Of a DNA stretch of 64,000 nucleotides, positions 51,280 through 61,010 are shown one piece after another. A program made the position numbers and the translations under genes. The notes beneath the pieces were generated by a model that was not told the origin of the DNA, did no database searches, and saw nothing but the letters and a program-made list of their open reading frames with translations. Source of the DNA: Siphlonurus alternatus (Eukaryota > Arthropoda > Insecta > Ephemeroptera > Siphlonuridae); contig OX463780.1 in the NCBI GenBank assembly GCA_949825025.1, positions 24,568,229-24,632,228 on the forward strand, written 5' to 3'. Numbering within the stretch: the first letter of the stretch is position 1; the number at the start of each line of letters is the position of its first letter.

Positions 51280-52700
51280 AACGAATGTCATTCCTTAATT
51301 TGCAGTATATTATTATATATTATTGTATCAGTATATTATCAAGCTCCAAAGAGTTCAAAGTAATTTTTATAAAAATACAAATTAATGTTAAAAACAGTTT
51401 TAAATCTCAGAAAAGTCTGACGTTTGTTTTGATCAAACCGTTGAACTTTTTTGTAAAACAATATAAATAAATTTCTGCGTATTTTCTTTTATCTCATATA
51501 TCTGGAATTCCGTTACGCACCATACGTCACATTCTGCGTTCTACCTCTACAAATTTCGTCAAGGATCTCTTTGTGTTAAAGTTGAAACTTTTACAACAAA
51601 GGTTAAGTATAAATGTTTATTTCTGACGACGCGTGTGAGCATTATTGTTTGCTTTTAATACACCTATTTACGTTAAACAAAATCCCACTGCATTACGTAA
51701 AACGTTTCAACATATTTAGACAAAATGTTTTACTATTAGAACTAAAAGGACAGAAATAAAAGCTTCAAAGGTTAGACGATTTTTCTCTCTCTCTAAACGT
51801 GACTTATGTTTAACTATTATACAGCCAATGCAGTCAAAAAGAATATTTTGTGATTGTATATTTATTTAATAATAAGAATTTCGACGAAAATGCAATCTCC
51901 GTTTCAACATTAAAAAAAAAGCATGCAGATTAATTTTATTTATGTATAATAATATAATTTAATTGTTTTTTGGAAGAAACAGAATCTCTATAACGAATTG
52001 GAAAATGTTCAACCTTTTAATACAATTGTGATGTATGCTCAAAACATTTTAATCTAATATATATTATATAGTATGTTGCTAAAATTATAGTAATAATCTT
52101 GAAAATCTTGTGATGATGATAACATTTTAAGTCTCCCGCAAACTATTATAGATTTATGAAATCAAGGGGACAAGTTCCACGCGAGATTGAGAGTAAACTG
52201 TTTTAGATCATATATTTTATATATACGAGTAAAAATATTCAAAACTATAACATAAAGTCTGTTGTTTGAATAATTTTAATGGTTCATGAATCAAATCTTT
52301 CACATGAACCATCTGTATATAAGAGGACAAAGTTTATATATAAGTTTTTATATCTGAACTGTTTTTGTATTTAGGAATAGACCTTTAATACGTATATTAT
52401 GAATTAATAATTACAGAACGCAATATAATTTTTTATCAAATTCAAAGCAAAATAAAAATAATAATATAATAATATTATTTTAAACACCAGTATTTGAACT
52501 ATACTCACCTAAACATGAAATACTGGTTTTGATATTGTAGCAATAACTTTCAATAGGTTCGAAGGCAGAATCATATTTATTTATTTCTCTTGTGGCTGTA
52601 CATAATACAACATAGAGACAAAAAAAAACTTATAAATATAACTTAAAAATTAAACATGATACAATATTATATGCACTTAGAAATATTAAAAACAATTGAT
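51280..52700. other. AT-rich spacer
   Basis: No recognised gene. TTTATTTCTCTTGTGGCTGT at about 52575 may be a LINE 3' end. Confidence 0.4.
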
Positions 52701-52707
52701 AAAGAAT

Positions 52708-52788
52708 AATATAATATAATATAATATAATATAATATAATATAATATAATATAATATAATATAATATAATATAATATAATATAATATT
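52708..52788. repeat. (ATAAT)n microsatellite
   Basis: A perfect five-base repeat for about 80 bp. Confidence 0.95.
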
Positions 52789-54237
52789 ATATAACAAGCG
52801 GGAGGGGGACAACTTCCAAGTTGTCTTAACAATCGGGGGCCACTTAATGCGGTGGTCGGTGGTTGGTGTTCGGTGGTCAGTTGTTGGTATTGGTGCTTGC
52901 ATTTTTCACCAAATACGAATTGACAGACAGCAAAGAGCAAAGACGAAAGACAATTTTAATAAGACGACGGTCAATGGGTGTTGGTATTGGGTGATGAGCT
53001 CAAAAATTTGAATTCCACGGCGTAGGTATTGGCGTTAGGTCTTAAAAACCCTCAAAATCGTGTTCCTGAGGTGATTTTAGGTGGGGTAGGGTGTATTTTG
53101 AAATGTTATGGGTCAAAGTTACCTTGAAATGATGAAAAGTTGAGTAGAACGTCGAAGAACGTCAACGGCGGCCGGCGAATGTTTAAAAATATTTGAATTT
53201 ACCGGTCGCACAACAATCAAAACAACCGGTTGCCATGTAGCCGAGAATCAACAGTCGAGAGCCCGTCCGCAACGAAACACTCGGCAGAGTGTGGTCTTGC
53301 GGGTGGCTGTGCGCTCCCACTTAAGGCGCCGATCTAGTACGAGACCCATAAGGTTAACATGGGAGTAGAAACCAGTATCTGGATGGCTTAATTTTTACCC
53401 CACAATCATAAAAATTAGTTTGCAAGAAAGATCACCTTCTTGCGCTGCGCGCTGTGTAAATAGATTTTTGATAAGTAAAACTATTATTTTTTAAATGAAT
53501 TAAATATAGCAATACTTTTTAGTATTTCAGCTTCTTCTCGGATTCTTTCAAAGTGCTTTCTTTCCAACAGAATGCGGGGGTTGGTATCTGTTTATTGCCT
53601 CTGGTACCTGACATTGAAAGAAAAAGGTTTCTTTTCAAGCTCCTCAAGCTAGAAAAAAAATAGAGGAGGGTGGGTGGAGACTTTTTTTTTTTTTTTGTCA
53701 ATGCGGAAGTAGTGGTTGTCATAATGTTGGATTTACATTACACATTGCGAAATGAAATTAAAATGTTATAGATAAAATTTACATTTGTGTAATGCAATAG
53801 TGTATGTGTGTGTTAGAGAGAGAGAGAGAGCTCGCGCACGTTCTATAAAAAAATATAAATTTTATGTTACATAATGTAAATTAGTTACTTCAATAGGCAT
53901 GTATAATTGTGCGACATAGCAGTTTATTTTTATTTTTCTTATCTCTTCTATATTGAATGATTATATATTATGTATATGTGCAGATATACTATAAGCATTC
54001 GAAGTAACTGAAGGAAGCTTGAAAAAAAATTACAACAAATCACTAATTTCTATCTATTATATTGTTGTAACATATACGTTTGCTTGTGTATGTGTGGACG
54101 ATCGACATAATATAATGTCTTGATTGCAAATGTACTTGATCTGCTTATATTGTATAATCAATCGAAAGCAATAAATAATATTATTTTTTTTAATCAAACC
54201 CATTTTACTAATTACATATGTTATAGTATATACTACT

Positions 54238-54562
54238 TTGAAACCCCGAACCTTCCGAAACCATAACTTGAGCGTTTCGCGGGCTCTTTCGGAACGGGGG
54301 CTGCCACGGCCTTGCAATCCATCCTGGCATTTGCCTGCAATTGAAGGAAACGTGGAAACCTCAGCCATGATGGACGCTATACAGTTTTTGTCAATGAACT
54401 GGAAGTGCAATGGTTCAAAGCTAGGGGAACCACATAGTGGAAAAGCGTAACGATTTACCCCTGGGTGGGAAACGTGGTTTTTGTTGAAAATGGTCACCCA
54501 TCTAACTACTAATCACGCTCGGCGTTGCTTGACTTCGGTGATCTGACGAGACCCGGTCAAGC
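54238..54562 (-). mobile_element. 5S-headed SINE inside the TTAA element
   Basis: On the minus strand 54562-54490 reads as part of 5S rRNA: GACCGGGTCTCGTCAGATCA, CCGAAGTCAAGCAACG, GATGGGTGACC. Then GTTTCCCACCCAGGGGTAAA, TATGTGGTTCCCCTAGCTTT and TGAGGTTTCCACGTTTCCTT follow in the same order as in the SINE at 16484. Confidence 0.7.
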
Positions 54563-54954
54563 GCACTACGCCAATGAATTATATATGCACTTGTATATTC
54601 ATAATAAAAACAATGTCGCAAATCACGAGAGGGTGATATATTTTAATTTTTATTTTTAATTAAAGTTAATTAATTAATTTTCATTTTATTTTAATTTTAA
54701 ACAATTTTGAATAAAATCAAATTAATCGATATAATTTTTTATAAATTATTTTTTATTGTATGTGTAGGTAAGATATTTTTATTTTATACACATATATATC
54801 CGTTATATATAATAAACTGCTGTAAAGTAAAATAATTCATTGTTTTATATTTGTTATCAGAACTTAATTACCAGCAATATGTTATTTTAATTCTTATTGT
54901 ATAAAATAATGCCTTATAAAGACATTATATTATTACATTATAAAGACATATTAA

Positions 54955-55292
54955 AGGCATACAGGCCTCAAATTACAAATTAGACAGTCACCAAGTGGGT
55001 TTAGAGTATATAATCAACATTCGCATCATTTTTTTCCACGCGTGATGCCTCCGTGCGAAGTCGCAGTTCAAAGTAAGAAATTTAGTCCTTGATGACGTCA
55101 CGAAGTCCTTGATGACGTCACAACTCAATGCTAATCGGTGCTAGCTGTGATTTGTGACGTCAGCAAGGACTTTCTTTACAGCGCGACTTTGCACAGACGC
55201 ACCGCGCGCAGGTAAAAATAATACGAATGTTGATTATAAATTTGAGCAACGCTTAATGTCTGTCTAATTTGTAATTTGAGGCCTGCATACCT
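54955..55292. mobile_element. TTAA-flanked MITE nested in the larger TTAA element
   Basis: TTAA at 54951-54954 and 55293-55296. Ends AGGCATACAGGCCTCAAATT and the complement of AATTTGAGGCCTGCATACCT pair for over 35 bp. The centre has TGACGTCA at 55093, 55113 and 55155 and a GTCCTTGATGACGTCACGA duplication. Confidence 0.82.
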
Positions 55293-57730
55293 TTAATACA
55301 TATTATAATATAATGCTAAGATACAAATAAAGGCAAAATCAAATATCAATGATCAAGTATTGAATGATTATAAAAGTTTAGAAAGGTGTAGTAGATTTCT
55401 TTGTTTACATGCAGCCTCTATTATGTTCAGCACAAAATTTATGACATTTCACGGCACTGCTGCTTGTCAGTCGGTTGTGGGACGGGAGTTCCATTATGCT
55501 ACATTTTGTAAAGAAACCCTGTTGCCAACCTTACAAAAGAGCTTCAAAATTTAGTAGAGAACTAAATTATTTTCTTAATTAATTTAAAAAATAAGAGTTT
55601 TACCTATCAAAAATCTGTTACACAGCGCGCGGCGCTAGAAGGTGATCTTTCTTGCAAACTAATTTTTATGACTGTGGGGTAAAAATTAAGCCATCCAGAT
55701 ACTGGTTTCTACTCCCATGTTAACCTTATGGGTCTCGTACTAGATCGGCGCCTTAAAGGAAACATATGAGGTTGTGTTGCGGCTGCACGCTGTCCCAAGG
55801 CACAGCCACGCCCTGAGGGTACACCCGTCTGTGGCCTTGTTGGGTATGAAAGAAAGCTTTTTAATCGGATGAAACCGGGAAACCGAAAAGCGAAAGGGGC
55901 TTATCAGAGGAACCTGGTAGCGGTCACTGGTTTAAAGTATAAAATATCAATGTTCAATAAATTTGGAAGTCAATAAAAAATACACAATATTCATCTTTAC
56001 CTTGAAATGATGAAAAGTAGAGTAAAACGGCGAAGAACGTCAACGGCGGCCGGCGAGAATTTGAAAATATTTGAATTTACCGGTCACACAACAATCAAAA
56101 CAACCGGTTGCCATGGAGCCGAGAATCAACAGTGGAGAGTCGGTCCGCAGCGAAACACTCGGCAGAGTGCGGTCTCGCGGGTGGCTGTGTGCTCCCACTT
56201 AAAGGAAACATATGTGGTTATGTTGCGGCCGCACGCTGTCCCAAGGCACAGCCACGCCCTGAGGGTACACCCGTCTGTGGCCTTGTTGGGTATGAAAGAA
56301 AGCTTTTTAATCGGATGAAACCGGGAAACCGAAAAGCGAAAGGGGCTTATCAGAGGAACCTGGTAGCGGTCACTGGTTTAAAATATAAAATATCAATGTG
56401 CAATAAAGTTGGAAGTCAATAAAAATTATACAATATTCATCTTTACCTTAAAATGTCAAAAAGTAGAGTAAAACGTCGTAGAACGTCAACGGCGGCCGGC
56501 GAATGTTTAAAAATATTTGAATTTACCGGTCGCACAACAATCAAAACAACCGGTTGCCATGTAGCCGAGAATCAACAGTCGAGAGTCCGTCCGCAACGAA
56601 ACACTCGGCAGAGTGCGGTCTTGCGGGTGGCTGTGCGCTCCCACTTAAAGGAAACATATGAGGTTGTGTTGCGGCTGCACGCTGTACCAAGGCACAGCCA
56701 CGCCCTGAGGGTACACCCGTCTGTGGCCTTGTTGGGTATGAAAGAAAGCTTTTTAATCGGATGAAACCGGGAAACCGAAAAGCGAAAGGGGCTTATCAGA
56801 GGAACCTGGTAGCGGTCACTGGTTTAAAGTATAAAATATCAATGTTCAATAAATTTGGAAGTCAATAAAAAATACACAATATTCATCTTTACCTTGAAAT
56901 GATGAAAAGTAGAGTAAAACGGCGAAGAACGTCAACGGCGGCCGGCGAGAATTTGAAAATATTTGAATTTACCGGTCACACAACAATCAAAACAACCGGT
57001 TGCCATGGAGCCGAGAATCAACAGTGGAGAGTCGGTCCGCAGCGAAACACTCGGCAGAGTGCGGTCTCGCGGGTGGCTGTGTGCTCCCACTTAAAGGAAA
57101 CATATGTGGTTATGTTGCGGCCGCACGCTGTCCCAAGGCACAGCCACGCCCTGAGGGTACACCCGTCTGTGGCCTTGTTGGGTATGAAAGAAAGCTTTTT
57201 AATCGGATGAAACCGGGAAACCGAAAAGCGAAAGGGGCATATCAGAGGAACCTGGTAGCGGTCACTGGTTTAAAATATAAAATATCAATGCTCAATAAAG
57301 TTTGAAGTCATTAAAAAATACACAATATTAATCTTTACCTTAAAATGTCAAAAAGTTGAGTAAAACGTCGAAGAACGTCAACGGCGGCCGGCGAGAATTT
57401 AAAAATATTTGAATTTACCGGACGCCCAACAAACAAAACAATCGGTTGCCATGGAGCCGAGAATCAATAGTCGACAGTTCGTCCGCAACGGTTTACTCCA
57501 ACGACACTGATAACACAATAAAAACATAATATGTATGAAATGTTGACCAAAATTTGAATTTCCCGCCTCCCTTGTCCACTTCCGGTCTTTTATTTGGTCA
57601 AATTCAAGTTCCTGGGTTAATTTTACATGGGACGGGTCACACCACTCAAGTCAGCCCGTTTACACATTCCTTTTATTATAAAAACATGCATAAAATCACG
57701 GCAATTATATTGACAATAAAACCAAATGGT

Positions 57731-58740
57731 GTTTTTGCCCCCCTGGCTCGAGTTTTGGTCCGAGAGTAAAAATTCATGAAAATTCGAACTTAGCGTGGTC
57801 GATATAGTGGGAAATAACACTCATCTCAAATTTTTATTTTTTTGTCGATTTTGCTGTATTATTGCATAGTATATATACATCATGAAATTTGCTAAAAAAT
57901 TCGAATTTCCCGCGAAAAACGGTCAATTTTTATCCGATTTTCGCAAATGGACATTTTTATGTTAGAGGACATTAAAACGAAGGTTCATGGTGATTTTCAT
58001 AAGCCTATGATATTTCATGCCCTCTCCAGGGCCGGCGCCGCATCTCATCTAAATGCTATAAAAGTACAGTGGTTTCCATAGAAAGAAACGTGATGGAGGA
58101 GTGTTTATGGGCTTAAAAGTTGTCAAATAGAGACCGTTACATGCCCACATCATAAAATTATCATACTTTAAATTTGTGAAGCCGTGGCAGCGATAGTTTC
58201 ATATTTTCATGCAGAAACCATAGTATATTATATGTATATTGAAGAAAAACAGGTGTTTTGGCCCCCCTGGCTCGAGTTTTGGTCCGAAACTAAAAATTCA
58301 TGAAAATTCGAACTCAGCGTGGTCAATATAGTGGGAAATGATGCTCATCTCAAAATTTTATTTTTTTGTCCATTTCCCTATATTTTTGCATACAATACAT
58401 CATGAAATGTGATATAAAATTCGAATTTCCGTCGAAAAACGGTCAATTTTTATCCAATTTTCGCAAATCGACATTTTTTTGTTAGAGGACATTAAAAAGA
58501 AGGTTCATGGTGATTTTCATTATCCTGTGATGTTTCGTGCCCCCTCCAGGGCCGGCGGCGCATCTCATCCAAATGCTTTGAAAGTACAGTGGTTTCCATA
58601 GAAAGAAACGTGATGGAGGCGTGTTTATGGGCTTAAAAGTTCTCAAATAGCGGCTATTACATGCCCACATCATAACATTATCATACTTTAAATTTGTAAA
58701 GCCTTGGCGGCAATAGTTTCATATATATATATGCATTTCA
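57731..58740 (+). repeat. Tandem duplication, period about 524 bp
   Basis: CCCCCCTGGCTCGAGTTTTG occurs at 57738 and 58262 with following sequence matching through AAAATTCATGAAAATTCGAA, GTTAGAGGACATTAAAA, and GTGGTTTCCATAGAAAGAAA up to the end of each copy. Short insertions separate the copies. No coding sense. Confidence 0.85.
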
Positions 58741-58934
58741 CATAGGAAATTGCATGCATAATATATAAAAATTACATCTTAGCATATAGAAATTGCTTCA
58801 TTGTGGCAAATGTTTTAAAATTCTTGGCTACGTGAAGGTTAGCCAGCACTAACAGGTCATTTTCAATGGAACTCGGCTGCTACCGCAGCCTCGCTGAAAA
58901 TTGAAGTCGAATGGAGGGTGGTTTTAGCATGCAA

Positions 58935-59310
58935 AAGTGAACTCAAATGGCGCTCGGATCAAAGATCCACGCTTAAAAGTGTCGAAAGATGATTGATGGA
59001 AGCTTAAAACATAGCAGGACAGGTGCAGGCACATCCCATGCATGTTATGTCAAAGTTTGGCAACGCTAGTCCCATAAGATTTCATGTTATGACAGCGGGC
59101 GCATCGAGAAATCAATAAATATAATGGTAAAGGCACTCGGATCAAAGATCGTCGCTTAAAATTGTTGTTAGATCAATCAATGGAAGGCTGAAACATAGCT
59201 GGACAGGTGCAGGTACATCCCATGCCTCTTATATCAAAGTTTGGCAACGCTAGTTCCATAAGATTTCATGTTATGGCAGCGGGCGCATCGAGAAATATGT
59301 AAATATAATG
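58935..59310 (+). repeat. Tandem duplication, period about 183 bp
   Basis: CTCGGATCAAAGATC at 58953 and 59136, GGACAGGTGCAGG, CAAAGTTTGGCAACGCTAGT and GCAGCGGGCGCATCGAGAAA-type endings repeat. The copies differ at perhaps one base in eight. Confidence 0.85.
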
Positions 59311-59339
59311 CTATTACAATTATATAATATATAAACCAA

Positions 59340-61010
59340 ATAATAGCCATAAAAATAAATTGTCTTTACCTTCCCCCTCCATTATCTCGGCTCCTATGGG
59401 ACTTATGGCAAATCTTATGGCACCAATCGAAAGAACACAAAATTTGGGTTCAGAAAAAATGGTTCCCAAAATTCGGCGTCCCGGATTTTTTTTCCGGGAC
59501 GCCGAGGAAAAGTGCATTTCCAAAAACGTGCCATAAGTCACGAACCATAAGTCGGATCTTATTTTTGAGCCCGCCGTTGGAAAGCTCGTCAAAAAGTAGA
59601 TCTGGGGCAGGCGAAGCCTGGACCGGGGAGCCGTCACCGTTTTGCCCAGAAATGAAAAGAAAAAAAGTTACGGAAAAAAGAAAAACCCTGAAATTTGCTG
59701 TACCTGGAAAATGACGAAAATCACAAAATTTCTCAACATTGCGATTTTCTGTGATTTTTTGTATGGGTCCCGTGTTTTTTGAACATCATTTTTCTAGAGC
59801 CAAATTTTACTGGCTTTGCAACGGTGCCCACAAAAAAACGCTGAAGGTCCAACTTTTTGAGTTATAAACGGTTTTTCGAAAAAAGTCAGGTTTTGAAAAA
59901 TTTCAATATTTTTTCCTAATTTTGATTTTCGTCGCAGCTCAATTCTGAGGCCATATTCGGATTCCTCGTGAAAAACTGCTTTAGAAAAAAATTTAAAAAC
60001 CCGAGATTCCAAAATTTCATTTTCGGGTGAAATTTCGCGGGTTAATCCTTATGGGGAAATGAGGCGAAAATAAAATTCGAATTTCGGGCGCCATAACTTC
60101 GCGAAAAATGATTCGATCGTTTTGAAAATTTAATAGAAGGTGTAAAAAACCATGGCGCACAACTTTTTCTTGGTCTCGGTGTATCAAAAGTTCCTGGTTT
60201 GCCCGATTTTTGAGTACGTGTCCCGGAAAACCGGGATTTTGAAAATTGAAACTCAAAATTCGAAATTTTCAAGATAGCAGTTTTGTAGTCCGGAACAAAC
60301 CCAGCTAGCGTTTTTCTTTCAGAATCGAGCTATCTCTGTAACTTTTTGAGCTGTGGGGTCCGAAAGTGACCCCTTTTAACCCGCATGTCCCTATGCTGAA
60401 AATTCAAAATGTCGCGCCCCCCAAAATAATGATTTTTTTCGAATTTTTTTGAATGGACCCGGGTCACATGATTTTTAGGCCCATTTCGTCTCATTGGACC
60501 GGTGCGCTAGCGTGCACCGTTCGAATAGATAAATGGGTCCCGGAAAGACCCTTTTCCGGGACGCGGGGCCGAAACGGCATCATTTTTTGCGGAATTTTTC
60601 AGTATGCCCATTTTATGTGAAATTTCGTCTATTTTTCATTTCTGACGTAAAAATCAAACATTTCGAAACTTTCGAGGTTTTTGAGGGTTTTTTTCTCCGA
60701 AAAATCGCGAAAAACCCAAAATTTTTTGACTTTTTCGAAATTTTTTTTGGAGATTCGGAAATCCCGATTTTTTTATGGGGGGACCCATATCTCACCTTTT
60801 CTCCACCACCTCTTTGACACATCGCGAGTTTGCACTTTTGGGTAATTTTCCTGTCCCGGAAAAAAATTCCGGGACGCTCAAAATCGGCTCAGAGGTACCC
60901 CCCGAAGTGGTCTACATGAAAAGTGGGTCCCCCTATTTTTAAGGGCCCCGGCAAAGGCGGCGCCGTCGCGCGAAATCGACGACAGACGTTTCAGCGTAGT
61001 AAAATTAACT
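59340..61010. other. Unassigned block with recurring GTCCCGGA hairpins
   Basis: The composition changes to repeated short words such as AAAATTCGAA and TTTTGAAAATT, with CpG-rich patches. A perfect hairpin CGGCGTCCCGGA / TCCGGGACGCCG lies at 59474-59504; related GTCCCGGAA...TTCCGGGAC stems occur near 60225, 60538 and 60855. Frames up to about 105 codons exist without recognised domains. It may be part of an undescribed non-coding element that also includes the 57.7-59.3 kb duplications. Confidence 0.5.

Larger units (their letters stand above)
53325..55752. mobile_element. 2.4-kb TTAA-flanked element with long inverted ends
   Basis: It interrupts the first 446-bp unit exactly at CCCACTTAAAGGAAACAT: the unit stops at CCCACTTAA (TTAA 53321-53324) and resumes at TTAAAGGAAACAT (TTAA 55753-55756). 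The ends GGCGCCGATCTAGTACGAGA and complement pair over about 165-180 bp (53325 to about 53505; about 55575 to 55752) with few mismatches. A TTAA duplication is the piggyBac signature. No transposase is present; inside are a 5S-headed SINE and another TTAA-flanked MITE. Confidence 0.9.
53119..57510 (+). repeat. 446-bp tandem array, alternating two unit types
   Basis: Units begin near 53130 (split), 56007, 56453, 56899 and 57345 (partial, ends about 57500). The units at 56007 and 56899 are type 2 and almost identical; 53130 and 56453 are type 1 (GTAGCCGAG and CTTGCGGGTGG instead of GGAGCCGAG and CTCGCGGGTGG). The real period is thus a dimer of 892 bp. Three units keep a 103-codon frame (KSRVKRRRTSTAAGE... 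to SVALLGMKESFLIG) with no known domain. Differences between types mostly change residues, so protein selection is not evident. Other shared blocks: GCACGCTGTCCCAAGGCACA, GGGGCTTATCAGAGGAACCT. Confidence 0.88.

Noticed and set aside
54057..54497. 146-codon minus-strand frame
   Set aside because: It is an accidental frame through the 5S-headed SINE and its flank.
60533..60817. Phe-rich open frames on both strands at 59320-60822
   Set aside because: Low-complexity translations of the TTTTTCGAAA-type words of the unassigned block.
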